NCBI GenBank assembly: GCA_024114885.1
Contig: CP099420.1
Coordinates: 1,116,001 to 1,180,000 of the forward strand
DNA: 64,000 bases
Direction of reading: 5' to 3'
DNA from: Septoria linicola
Taxonomy: Eukaryota > Ascomycota > Dothideomycetes > Mycosphaerellales > Mycosphaerellaceae
Shown here: in pieces, positions 10,528 through 19,851 of the stretch
Position numbering within the stretch: the first letter of the stretch is position 1
Layout of the letters: each line of letters begins with the position of its first letter
Translations under genes and position numbers: made by a program
The notes under the pieces: model-generated
Seen by the model: the letters and a program-made list of their open reading frames with translations, nothing else
Database searches by the model: none
Told to the model about the DNA's origin: nothing

Positions 10528-11796
10528 ATGACGAGCAAGCTTGATCGCAAACGTGCGGCAGCTACGGTCCCGCAAGCAGACAGGCAAGCACCATCTCATT
10601 ATCGCGACGATCCTGATGCAGTATCACTACACACGACGAGAAGCGACTACGATTACGACGATGTGCCAGAATTGCCCTCCTATGTTGAGAGTGCAGCCGC
10701 CGATGCCACTGTCACTACGAGCAATGCTGCGTTAGCTATCCCGCCTGATTGGTATCGCAGCATTGCCCAGCCCACGATCAATCGTGGCAATCGCAATGCC
10801 TCTTCCTCTCAAGCTGTATCGATAGGCTGCGAGACCAGCGTCCGCATGGAAGAGCGTCTCATGGATGCTACGGCCCTGCACGAATACATCACGCACTACA
10901 TCCGCAAACTGCCACCTCGGCCTATGGTGAGAATACAAGGCTGGCATTGGCAGAATCGCCAGCGGACGAACAAGAAGAAGGAGAAAGAGCGAGTCTTTGA
11001 TTTCGACATCGTGCTGAGTCTACAGCCTTTCTTACAACCAGGAAGCAACTCAGACTGGTGGTCATCGTACACTGTCGACAACAGTGACAAGGCCCATAGG
11101 GGCAGTTTCCGACAGACAAGAGCAAAGGGTTACAAGCACGACATTGAGGTTGGAGAGGACCCGAAGCCCGATCTCGAGGCGTGGTGCAGAGAGTTCTGCG
11201 AGAGCAGCAGCTGGCTCAAGGTCTTCCGCATATCGCGCAATGTGGCTGGCTTGGAGATCGAGCAGATCAAGACACAACTCGAAACGCTCGTCAAATCAAC
11301 TCATTACCGCGGCCATATCGACATCACTTTCCCAATAGTGGATAAGAACGTGGACATATACTCGCCGCATTGGATGAATCAGGCGCGAATCACATGGGTA
11401 CGTTGGCTGTTCTACTTGACGTTCCTGTGGCTCATCACCTGGCCGATTCTGTTCTTCATGACGAAGAGGTGGTCAGTGTACAATGTTCAATGGCGGTGGT
11501 CGCAACAAGAAGGTGCTGTCAAGCGATACGCAACCATCAGCGAAGGAGATTGGTTGAAGCGGCATGCCAACCTGATCCAAAGCCTGGTCATGGACAAGTA
11601 TCATGGCGACGCGACGGAGCTACCCACCGATGTCAGTGTGGACACTGAGAGGAGGAGGTCTGAGATTAGGGTGCCGCAGGTGCGAGTAGGAGGCGGTGGC
11701 ATTGGTGCCGCTGTCAGTCTGTTGCAAGGAGGTGTGAGTGTATGGAATCAAGCCAATGGTAGGGGCGATGCTGGTTGGGGTGCCGATGAGTGTTAG
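10528..11796 (+). CDS. Conserved fungal protein with one C-terminal membrane segment, unknown function
   Basis: A single-exon frame of 422 residues starting MTSKLDRKRA. The first 100 residues are disordered, with acidic tyrosine-rich YDYDDVPELPSYVES, a PPxY-like motif that could recruit WW-domain ubiquitin ligases. The middle is conserved-looking: PMVRIQGWHWQN, VFDFDIVLSLQPFL and a WLKVFRISRNVAGLE segment. A hydrophobic helix (VRWLFYLTFLWLITWPILFFM) comes at about residues 290-312, followed by WSVYNVQWRWSQ and a glycine-rich end. I recognise it only as a type of fungal protein often left as hypothetical. The domain order suggests a membrane-anchored cytosolic domain. The ATG at 10528 is chosen because the 60 nt before it lack an ATG. 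Confidence 0.75.
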   Translation: MTSKLDRKRAAATVPQADRQAPSHYRDDPDAVSLHTTRSDYDYDDVPELPSYVESAAADATVTTSNAALAIPPDWYRSIAQPTINRGNRNASSSQAVSIGCETSVRMEERLMDATALHEYITHYIRKLPPRPMVRIQGWHWQNRQRTNKKKEKERVFDFDIVLSLQPFLQPGSNSDWWSSYTVDNSDKAHRGSFRQTRAKGYKHDIEVGEDPKPDLEAWCREFCESSSWLKVFRISRNVAGLEIEQIKTQLETLVKSTHYRGHIDITFPIVDKNVDIYSPHWMNQARITWVRWLFYLTFLWLITWPILFFMTKRWSVYNVQWRWSQQEGAVKRYATISEGDWLKRHANLIQSLVMDKYHGDATELPTDVSVDTERRRSEIRVPQVRVGGGGIGAAVSLLQGGVSVWNQANGRGDAGWGADEC

Positions 11797-12120
11797 GTCA
11801 GCTCTTGATGAGTCTGTCATGTGCCCAGTTTTTCATGCATATGGTCTCGCAGTCTCGATGTCGTCTCCAATTTACCTGTGGGAACTGCGATCTGGGCGAC
11901 GAGAGATTCCAGAGTAGTACATTCCACTCAGTATCTTGGTCTCGATGTAGTACGATCAGCTTCGGGCTGCTCAATCACCAGAGAAATTAGTCGCTAGATG
12001 CCTCACAATCTACCTGGAAGGATCTCAAAAACCAGGAACTACATTGAGACTCGGAATTTCCATCACTATTTCGACCGGCGCGACTTCTGGCGAACACACG
12101 AAGAAGCCCTATCGGCTGTC
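11797..12120. other. Convergent 3' intergenic spacer
   Basis: 324 bp between two genes that end towards each other. No gene or repeat is seen. Confidence 0.5.
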
Positions 12121-13200
12121 CTAGATGACGAACTTTGACCCGACGAAGGACGGTACTAGACGGCCTGGCATTTGATTCTGAATCTCAAACTTGGCGCGCC
12201 AGCCCGTGCAGTGTCCAGTCAGCAGGACCTGCGCATCCAAAGCTTTGAGATCTGCCGCCGTACTTTGTACATGAGCTGGCTCAGCATCAGCGAGATGGTA
12301 GCCGCCCATAACAGCGTATAAAGGAGTACCAGCACCGAGCTCCACTGCATGTCTAGAAGCGTTCACTACGCCAGCGTGACTACAGCCCGTGAACACAACG
12401 ATGCCTTTGCCTGTAGCAGAAATCAGCCATGCTCTACCATTACCAATGTTGGACTTACCCTTCACTTTGCACATCAAGAGACGTTCATCCTTCATCAACG
12501 AGTCATCGACCCAAGCTTTGTCTTGAAGTCTGACTCCATATTTGAGTCCTTTCTCGTAAGGCGTCACACGTGGGATCTCCCCAGATATAAGGAACATATC
12601 GTCCAGTACGGAATGAGGTTGGTTGCTCTTGCGGATTTCTCCACCGGCCGCCTCGATCTCTTCGAAGCTAGGATCCTTACCCAGTGCTATGGTCTGACCA
12701 ACAGATGGCGCTTTGACACCTCTCAGATAAGGCCGGCCTGGATGCAGGTCCACGATCGGTTGAGGGCCTGCTGTGCCGGCTTTCGTGCGAGCCTCATCAA
12801 TCATGCTCAGCACTTTCAGCATGCCACCAGAATGGTCTCGGTGCCAGTGAGATAATTGAATCAACTCGATAGATCCTAGATCAGCTCGAAGCCGCTCAGC
12901 GTTGAGCTCGAAAGCTCGCTCCTCGGGTCCAGTGTCGAATAGTATCGTGTGTCTTTGCTCATCTTTGACTCCAGTAATCATCAGCGACAGGCCATGGGCC
13001 GAGCAGCAGATGTTCTCCATTTTCGCTACTCGATATGGTTCGCTATTGGGGTCTGGCTGCTCGGGCTCTTCACGGAATGCGATATCCCTCAAGTTGCCGC
13101 TTTGAGTGACTCCAGGATTGGGTGAGGCTGAGATCGGATCTAGCTCGTTATCGATGATGACGAGGATCTCGACTGAATCGAGCTCTACTAGGTTGGCCAT
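12121..13200 (-). CDS. MBL-fold metallohydrolase
   Basis: A single-exon protein of 359 residues of the metallo-beta-lactamase superfamily. The zinc-binding motif HxHxDH is complete as LSHWHRDHSGG (His118, His120, Asp122, His123); later ligand regions are FTGCSHAGVVN, GGYHLADAEP and LLTGHCTG. The pattern TGCSHAG plus GGYHL is that of the subgroup often labelled dihydropterin-aminobenzene phosphate synthase-like, in which the true substrate is usually unknown in fungi. It probably acts in the cytosol, since no signal peptide is visible. A transposon begins only 37 bp upstream of the start codon (13238), so the normal promoter has been pushed away or replaced. Confidence 0.85.
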   Translation of the reverse strand: MANLVELDSVEILVIIDNELDPISASPNPGVTQSGNLRDIAFREEPEQPDPNSEPYRVAKMENICCSAHGLSLMITGVKDEQRHTILFDTGPEERAFELNAERLRADLGSIELIQLSHWHRDHSGGMLKVLSMIDEARTKAGTAGPQPIVDLHPGRPYLRGVKAPSVGQTIALGKDPSFEEIEAAGGEIRKSNQPHSVLDDMFLISGEIPRVTPYEKGLKYGVRLQDKAWVDDSLMKDERLLMCKVKGKSNIGNGRAWLISATGKGIVVFTGCSHAGVVNASRHAVELGAGTPLYAVMGGYHLADAEPAHVQSTAADLKALDAQVLLTGHCTGWRAKFEIQNQMPGRLVPSFVGSKFVI

Positions 13201-13237
13201 ATTGTCGAGACTGGTGGATTAGTTGAACAACGAGTAA

Positions 13238-13287
13238 GAGCCCGTTCGGTTGCACCGTATAGCTCAGCATATAATGGTGGATCCAGT
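13238..13287 (+). repeat. Left terminal inverted repeat
   Basis: Begins GAGCCCGTTCGGTTGC and continues CCGTATAGCTCAG. It matches the reverse complement of the right end with small gaps. TAA precedes it. Confidence 0.85.
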
Positions 13288-13837
13288 CTCTTTTAGCGCA
13301 TATTACACTTCGTACTATAATTCAGAGCTTTACGGCGTGCGCGTTCGGTGACAGTCGTTATGCGTGTAGGGGTGGATCCAGTCTAGTCCATAATTATCGT
13401 AGTATGGCGTCCTTCAACATGCGACGCGGCGACAGGCACAAATCACGCGTCTTATTACGCTCGCCAGCGAAGGCGTCTATGTACACTGTCCGCATTCTAT
13501 TCGAAAGCGAGCTCAAAATAATCTTCTACTATCGCGACTGCTACCACTATAGCAATCGCCTCGTTTCGCCGCGCGATAGCATACCGCTTCCGTTGCACAA
13601 CACGGCCCTCGTCGTCTTTATCAGAGGCGTCGTTAGTGTCCATCTTGTGGGTCCGTATAGCCTTGCGACAGCACTGGAGGTCCTTCTGTGCAGAAGACGA
13701 TTTAGCGCCAAATTGAGTGACACCTTGCCTATTACAGGGTATAATTACGACGATCTCTACAGGACCCACTGCTAGGCTTTACGGGACTCTTATATACTAA
13801 TCTATACGGTAATGACCCGAACGCGACGGCCGTATAG

Positions 13838-13896
13838 CCTAGAATCCACCGTATATCCGTATATCCTGAGCTATACGCTGGCAACCGAACGGGCTC
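13838..13896 (-). repeat. Right terminal inverted repeat
   Basis: Read on the minus strand it begins GAGCCCGTTCGGTTGC and continues CGTATAGCTCAGGATATACGG. It is about 10 bp longer than the left copy because of an extra ATATACGG-like segment. TAA follows it. Confidence 0.85.
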
Positions 13897-14144
13897 TAAG
13901 CTTGTTGAAAGCAGCTCAAGTAACTTAATGTGTTGCGGCACCGATGAGGTAAGCAATGCCGCTTTGCCGAGGAGATCACTTGTGCTGAGCTGGAGTGCAA
14001 TGTGCTTGGATACGTTGCTTGTATTACAACTCGCGGGAGCAGCGCTAGAGATGACAGAGTCTGCCCGTTCATTCAATATGCATAAGCAGAGGCCGGGCCA
14101 CATCTGCCAGTTTTCCTGCCCACTGTCAATCACTGTGTTCCTCC

Positions 14145-15057
14145 TCAAGCAGTGAATGTCGTTGGTTCTGCTTTAGTGGTAGCCTCTGAAATAGTCTCGA
14201 TCGGAGGTGCTGTAGCCGCAGGGTCGGCAGTGGACTTGGACTCACGAGCAGCGTCTGCTTCTCGATAATAGCCTCCATAGCCCCCGCCGCTTGATCCTAT
14301 AATTGATAGTCAGTGACGAAAGGCGTGGTAACAGAATGTTGATCGACTTACCTCCATAGGATCCGCCTCCAGAGCCTCCACTGTATCCGCTATCGATCAA
14401 GTCAGCAACAGCAGCTAATGTAGGTATGGTGCTGATACGAACCCATAGCTTATTCCTGAGCCGCCCGACGAACCTAGAAGGCTGCCATCAGCAAAGATCG
14501 CCTTGCGGGTTGTTGCATGATTCGTTCCCTTACCTCCATATGATCCTCCACTGCCGCCCGATCCCCCAGACGATCCTCCCGAATAGGAGCCTCCGCTGTA
14601 GCCGCTTGAAGTCGTCAGTATTAAGTAGAAGTCGACAGCTTTGCTTTCACCTACCCATAGCTGCCTCCGGAGCCTCCCGACCCACCTGATCCGCCGTACG
14701 AGCCGCCTCGAGATTGTTAGTCAGATATCCGGCAGTCCATGCATAGCTTGAAGCATACCTCCGCCGCCGCCGCCGCCACCAACACCGCCGCCTATTCAGG
14801 TTGTCATTAGTGAATGCACGTTCCAAGCTGCGTTGTGCGAGTATGTGCTCGCTCATTCATCTACTGAAGAGCCCACTCCCTGGGGGCCGCCTCAAATTCA
14901 AGCTTGCTTGATGTCTACTCGAGACCATAGACCTGCGTAGCTTCCGGGTGACAAAGCCAGGGTCTGAACTGTAGGATACGACTTACCACCTCCAGATCCT
15001 CCTCCTGCTCGATGTCAGTCGCAAGCTCGACACGAACAACAACGAAGTGTACTCACC
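14145..15057 (-). other. Micro-exon array encoding the glycine-rich tail
   Basis: Exon lengths are 18, 33, 52, 71, 31, 38 and 152 nt; most introns are 48-60 nt, with one of 195 nt (14792-14986). Boundaries fall in phases 1,1,1,2,1,2,1. The 18- and 33-nt exons are therefore individually skippable, and the 52+71 and 31+38 pairs are skippable as pairs without changing frame. The two pairs are alike: each first exon ends ..SYGG and each second exon starts GYSGGS, so they look like a duplicated two-exon unit. Branch points TACTGAC, CTGAC and CTAAC precede the acceptors. One donor (GTTCGT at 14442) is non-standard. Confidence 0.75.
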
Positions 15058-15562
15058 GCCACCTCCGCCGCCACCGCTTGAGCCGCGATACAGCACGTCC
15101 CAATGATTGCCCTCCAATGCATACACATTACCTTGTGCATCTCTCCACTGCCTGGCACCATCACTCCTGGTTGCGATTTGGGTATAACGTCCTTGGACGA
15201 AACCAGTCAGGCCCTGGTTTAGCCTGAAGTCAAGCTTGTAACCATTCGCATGGGAGTATGTGCCGCTCTGATGACCACTTTCAGTGCCACCCGTGATGGT
15301 CAGCTGACAGCCACATGCTTGCTTGAGAGCGATGGCGCCATTAATTGTTGAGGCGAGAATGCCATTGAGCGTGGTTTGAGGCGCCTGAGCATTGATGCCG
15401 ATGCCAGCAGAGCTGATGCGTTGCCGGGCTTGAGATTCAGAGAGCTTCTGTGCGGAGGTCAAGCCAATTGTGGCGAGGCCTGCAGAGACGAGGACTGAGA
15501 ACTGAGACTGATGTCAAAGTGGTCCTTAAGACAAAGTGTCGGAAAATCATTCTTACCTTCAT
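14145..15562 (-). CDS. Secreted M15-like zinc-peptidase domain with a Gly/Ser/Tyr tail encoded by micro-exons
   Basis: Nine exons join in frame to 283 residues. Exon 1 is only ATGAAG (15557-15562); after intron 15508-15556 comes a signal peptide (SQFSVLVSAGLATIGLTSA). The large exon 15057-15507 holds a domain with TITGGTESGHQSGT, SHANGYKLDF and GNHWDVLY. The spacing H-x2-G-x3-D plus a later NHWD equals the zinc ligands of M15 (D-Ala-D-Ala carboxypeptidase/endolysin-like) peptidases, so a wall-acting or peptide-cleaving role is possible. The rest is a tail of GGS, SYGG and GYSGG units spread over exons 14987-15004, 14791-14759, 14706-14655, 14604-14534, 14473-14443, 14389-14352 and 14296-14145 (written 5' to 3' on the minus strand), ending in a Thr/Ala-rich segment. 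The tail resembles adhesive or structural glycine-rich proteins. Confidence 0.8.
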
Positions 15563-16324
15563 GGTCGCGTGATGGCAGTTGGCTCTTTGTGAACACTGTA
15601 GGCTGGAAATTTCTGACTTCTTATGCTGCTTCAGTTAAGTACCCACTGACACACATCAGTCTTGATCGACTTTCGCGTGACCGAGTCAGGAAGGTATGGC
15701 CAACGGACACGTTGAAGGTCATTAGCGGTGCAGGCATTCGCCTATGGTGAGCAGAACTGTACAAGCGCCAGGAACATTGTGATAGAAGATGCAAGAGGTC
15801 GTCCCTTGACTTCTAGCTGGGATTTGTGCATGCACGAGCGGCCAGTGATGAGACTGCCAGTAGTAAGCCATAAGTGGAAGAACGTACTAACCTTGTGCGT
15901 TCGTTCGGACACGAGACTGGTTGAAAGTGTGTCGGATCCAACGAGCTTCGCTATAAGCTTATGCAGACCTTTCGCTTCTGTGTGTCGAATTAAGCTATGC
16001 TGTGAAGATCCTTCGACCTTGATCTGCAGTGCCAAGAAGTCCAAGACTGCCGTGGGAAGCTGAATGCAATGCAACGCTACTAAGACGCGCAACGAGATCT
16101 TGCTCTTGTAGCCTCTTGTGTGAGATTCGCCAGCACGCCGGAGAGTAGCTCCTATAGCTGCATATTTGGAGCATGGCGGCAATGGCTATTCACTTGCTAG
16201 CTGCATTGGTCAAAGTCCCTTCGTCTTGCTCCTCTTCGATCACTTCCAGATCATGCTCATCATTCGTAAGTTTCGTGAGGGGTATAGTTTCGTCACGTTC
16301 ATTCTCTGCCTTCCGACCATGTAT
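15563..16324. other. Intergenic, no gene supported
   Basis: A 146-codon minus-strand frame (15742-16182) overlaps a 111-codon plus-strand frame; neither has recognisable motifs. I read this as the promoter of the micro-exon gene plus the 3' region of the MFS gene. Confidence 0.45.
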
Positions 16325-18040
16325 TCACCTCCTTTTGATTTTATTTGGTAACAACGCAGTGGTCACGACACACCCAAGCGTGATACCTCCTGCCATGTAG
16401 AGGAACGTCTTCAGAGTCTCTGGATCCTTGAGACCATCCTCGCTCTGTATCGACTGTGCAATGAGAGGTGCAAGAATGGAGAATAGTCGTCCCCAGGTTG
16501 TAGCCAGACCCGTCGCAGTGCCACGAATATCCGCCGGAAACACTCCAGGAGTCCAGCCATAGAGCACGGCATTGAACATACTCTGGAAGAAATACTCCAT
16601 GATGTTTAGTCCAATATTGGAAGCCTCGGAGTTGACTGTGCTGAATATGATGATCGATAAGCCCATCAAACCTGAAGAGAGAACCATGGTCCACTTCTGA
16701 CCCAGTCTCGACACTCGCACAAGCATTGCGCCGAGCACAACTCCCAGAATTCCTGGCGCGTATATGGCGATGTAATTGCGATATGTCCGACGAAGTGAAA
16801 CATCGACCTCGGAATTCTTGATGGCAATAATCTTCGGGAAGTAGTATCCAGCTAGCGTAAAGCCCCAGAAGTCGAAGATGTATGTCAACCAGACCAGGAC
16901 GGTCACTACGATCATTTGCTTCCCCTGGAATAGTTGCTTGTAGCGTCCTAGCTCTTTCTTGGCTTGACTTTTCCAGTACTTCTTGTCTGCGTATTCGACT
17001 CTGCCAGAGAATGCAGACTCAGAATCGTCCTCTGTATCGGCTCGCTCGAAATCGCTGAGCTTGAGATTGCAGACCCTGTTGTTCGACTTTGCTACAGCCT
17101 CCAGCACCTTGATAGCCTCTGCGTCGCGCCCGTGGCTAAGCAGAAACTTTGGCGACTCCTGTATCGTGAAGATGACGAATCGAAGCAGAAAGACCATAAC
17201 ATTGACAGCGCCAAGTGTATAGACCACATATCTCCAACCCATGTTCTGCGCCGATGTACAGCACGCTTCACCCTCCGCAACATTATAACAAGAAGGTAGC
17301 GCGTCGGCTTCGCTAAAGTTGGGCGAGCAGGAATGCGAAGGCACGAACGCATATGCTATTGCGCATGTCCCAACAACGCCGATAGGTTGGAAGATCGAAA
17401 GCATCGCGAGAAGGAATTGGCGGTCCGATGGGAGGAACTCCAGGCAAATGGTTGTATCCACTGGAATGTTACCGCCAATGCCGAAGCCGATGAACACTAC
17501 CAGGACGAGGAATTGGCCATAGGTGCTTACGCCTCCCAGGGCAATGCCAAAAGCACCACTGATGAAGCAGGTAAGGTTGAACACCCATCTTCTACCAATG
17601 ACATCTCCCATGATGCCCCAGAAAAAAGCACCGACCGTCAGCCCCGCAGAGAAGGCTACTGATATATTCCCAGACTCGCCATCTCCAAAGCCTAGCTCTT
17701 GCTGCAGAGGTCCTAGCACAAGGCCAAACGCCTGCGCCCACAGCAGGTCCAGAAGATAGCCAAATCCACATAGCAGCCACACAAACCATTGGTACCTTCC
17801 CATTCCATGGCTATCGATCTCTGCGTCCACCAAGCGGTATTTCTTCTCCATAGCCGTGAGGGCATTGCCCTCTGTATCGTACCCGGGCATCTCGACGCCG
17901 TGCCCATCGCGAATGTCTTGTGACAGAGTACGTTCACCCATGAGCCCACGACCCTCTTCCCGAGACCCAGAACGACGTGTATCATCTCTCCTCTCCTCCG
18001 CTAGCAGCGGCACACTCGAGTCCTGTCTCTTGAACGTCAT
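16325..18040 (-). CDS. MFS transporter, SV2/phosphate-permease-like
   Basis: A single-exon protein of 571 residues with about 12 hydrophobic segments. The N-terminus (about 75 residues) is cytosolic and charged. MFS landmarks: GRYQWFVWLLCGFGYLLDLLWAQAFG in helix 1, GIMGDVIGRRWVFN (the loop 2-3 motif), GFGIGGNIPVDTTICLEFLP, and TPGVFPADIRGTATGLATTWGR in the second half. The NIPVD...EFLP and FPADIRGTATG signatures are those of the SV2-like/organic-solute branch. A Cys-rich loop (CSPNF, CCTSAQ) lies between helices 6 and 7 regions. The substrate cannot be told. It sits in the plasma membrane by family. The frame is undamaged, unlike the two other MFS genes in the window. Confidence 0.9.
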   Translation of the reverse strand: MTFKRQDSSVPLLAEERRDDTRRSGSREEGRGLMGERTLSQDIRDGHGVEMPGYDTEGNALTAMEKKYRLVDAEIDSHGMGRYQWFVWLLCGFGYLLDLLWAQAFGLVLGPLQQELGFGDGESGNISVAFSAGLTVGAFFWGIMGDVIGRRWVFNLTCFISGAFGIALGGVSTYGQFLVLVVFIGFGIGGNIPVDTTICLEFLPSDRQFLLAMLSIFQPIGVVGTCAIAYAFVPSHSCSPNFSEADALPSCYNVAEGEACCTSAQNMGWRYVVYTLGAVNVMVFLLRFVIFTIQESPKFLLSHGRDAEAIKVLEAVAKSNNRVCNLKLSDFERADTEDDSESAFSGRVEYADKKYWKSQAKKELGRYKQLFQGKQMIVVTVLVWLTYIFDFWGFTLAGYYFPKIIAIKNSEVDVSLRRTYRNYIAIYAPGILGVVLGAMLVRVSRLGQKWTMVLSSGLMGLSIIIFSTVNSEASNIGLNIMEYFFQSMFNAVLYGWTPGVFPADIRGTATGLATTWGRLFSILAPLIAQSIQSEDGLKDPETLKTFLYMAGGITLGCVVTTALLPNKIKRR

Positions 18041-18610
18041 GTTTGGGACTGCTGGAAGTATGCTTGGCTGCCAGCCAACTATAATAAAGGGACAGTCGTG
18101 CTTACAACTCTGGCGGGGTATGGTAAGCTATAAGCGATACCACGCGGCAGGAATTTGCACGCCAGTCACCAAGTTCGCTGCCGCTGCTCACGAGATACAA
18201 GATCTGTGTCGATCGGTACGATCGCGTGAGCTAGCGCGTTGTGGGCGGGTCGTCTATAGATTGCCTTTCCAGCCGCAAGATTGACGCGGACACATCGACT
18301 GGACAATTCAGCTTCAGCAATACGAGGTATAGTCATCGCACTGCAGACATGTCATGCAGAACTGGATGCGTGCAGAGGTCATTCTGCACCTGCAGTGCAG
18401 ATGACATGGGAACGTTGTGCAAACGTGAGTGGGGACGAACATGTTTCGGGAGCAAGCTCAGGGAACACATGATGACATTTCGGCGGAGAGCGGTCCGTGC
18501 CATGCTGAGTGAAGACGTTCCCCCCAGTACAAGACCGCAAAGAATCGAGAGCGAAAAGATCTCATCTACCATTGTTGGAAAATCCCCGTAGTTACCACAC
18601 CTTGTGTCAA
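18041..18610. other. Intergenic, no gene seen
   Basis: Promoter region of the MFS gene and 3' side of the kinase locus. Short frames on both strands have no family resemblance. Confidence 0.5.
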
Positions 18611-19851
18611 CTACAATAGAGGTATTGAGCCTTCGTCTGCCCATCGCTTTTCGCTGAAACATCGCTCGTCCCCGCGTTCCTGACGACTTCCGTCAAGCTC
18701 TGCCTTCCATGCCTCGTACTCCCCAAATTTCTTCTCGGCATAATCAGCGAAATCGAAGTCTTCGTCCCCGGTGGCGATGTGCTGCTGGATCAACGCCCAT
18801 ATGCCCCAGCGAAATCCAGGAACTCCACGAAACAGATCGACCTGCTTATGGAGCAACTCGACTTCGTCTGGCTGGTCTGCATCCGAGCTGTGTACTCCAT
18901 ACTCGTCATGGTTTCTCGACCGGACGTAGTATTTGAGGAAGTCTCGACGCTGAGCTTGAGTAGGTAACTTGGAGTAATCGCACTCAAAGCCCGCCCATTC
19001 GCCGAAATGATTCGCAAGCTCGAATGCGGCGGGTGCAGGCACGGCGTACTCGTAGTCTATCAGAGAGATACTCCTCCGAGAGTCTTCATCGGACTGTGAT
19101 CCGGACGACGGAGCACGGATGAGGTTCCCAATAGTGGGTCACAGTGTGCGAAGACGAGATCTCGTCCTGGTGCATCAGGTTTCCCGACGAGCCTTTCCAC
19201 GATCCATGCAAACTCTGCACGGAGATATTCTCTGCTTCGCGACTGCGTGAGGACTTCGTCTGGAGTGAGACCTATCCATTGAGTTATCACGCTCCATAGA
19301 CTGGGCTTCATCCATTGCTGCGGCTCAGAATCATTGCCGTTGGACAGTAGGTCTACATCGGGTTCCAGTGAGCTGATAGCTGACAACGGAAGCGTCCTAT
19401 GCCATTAGCCGAATGTCTCTGCTGTGCTTCGATATACGTCCGGCTTCGAGAGGTCATCTGTACTGCAGACGTCGCCCGGGCAGAAGCGGTAGACAATGCC
19501 ATTCTCGAAACGAGCCAGAAGAGGCGATGCAAGGCCCTTGCTAGCAAGCAGTGCGTGAGTCTTGATTTCCCGTTCACGGTCGATCAGGATCTCCGTGTCC
19601 TGGCCATAAGCTCGCACCAAGACAGCACTTTCATTCCCTTCCGCATCTTTCTTGGTCACTTTGGCCAGAATGTTCGTCTTGCCCTCTGTGAATCGCGAAA
19701 ACGAAACGTTGTTGCGATCGTCAGCAAACGTAGAATCCATCGCTTCGACTATGGCCAGAGACGATTGCTCGACATTGTCGGGATCACAAGAGAGCTGGAT
19801 GCGCGGTACAGTATCGTCGTCCCACGGCTGGGAGTTGCTCTGCTTGTCCAT
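18611..19851 (-). pseudogene. Ethanolamine kinase-like gene with a nonsense codon and a frameshift
   Basis: Ethanolamine kinase phosphorylates ethanolamine, the first step of the CDP-ethanolamine (Kennedy) route to phosphatidylethanolamine. The N-terminal half has FTEGKTNILAKV (ATP loop), VLVRAYGQDTEILIDRE and FENGIVYRFCPGDV. At 19405-19407 a TAA stands where the family has Glu: the frame reads TAETFG-stop-WHRTLP, and EWH is the usual sequence. The same frame then runs on to the Brenner motif as LVFAHCDPLLG, where Asn should follow; one base is missing from the GGG at 19127-19129, and the next frame supplies NLIRAPSS, then ISLIDYEYAVPAPAAF and FGEWAGFECDYS to a TAG at 18611. Restoring both would give about 413 residues, the normal size. 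No intron removes either lesion. Confidence 0.85.

Larger units (their letters stand above)
13238..13896. mobile_element. 659-bp MITE-like transposon with inverted repeats and TAA target duplication
   Basis: Both ends carry GAGCCCGTTCGGTTGC in inverted orientation, and the similarity goes on for about 50 bp (CGTATAGCTCAG and a GGTGGAT block on each side). TAA flanks both ends (13235-13237 and 13897-13899). A 3-bp TAA/TTA duplication and termini of this kind are typical of PIF/Harbinger-type elements; a Tc1-type TA duplication cannot be excluded. Inside, the motif CCGTATAGC recurs near 13256, 13652 and 13830, and GGTGGATCCAGTCT occurs twice (about 13277 and 13372), as expected of subterminal transposase-binding repeats. 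Frames of 123 codons (13404, plus) and 90 codons (13769, minus) show no transposase motif, so the element looks non-autonomous. Confidence 0.85.

Noticed and set aside
13404..13775. 123-codon frame inside the transposon as a transposase
   Set aside because: No DDE/DDD or helix-turn-helix signature; too short for a Harbinger or mariner transposase.
14792..14986. A further micro-exon in the long 195-nt intron (GGCGGCCCC stretch near 14885)
   Set aside because: It lacks flanking splice sites in phase and reads Pro/Ala rather than Gly/Ser.
15742..16182. 146-codon minus-strand frame as a gene
   Set aside because: No domain or signal, opposed by an equally long plus-strand frame, and no splice partners.
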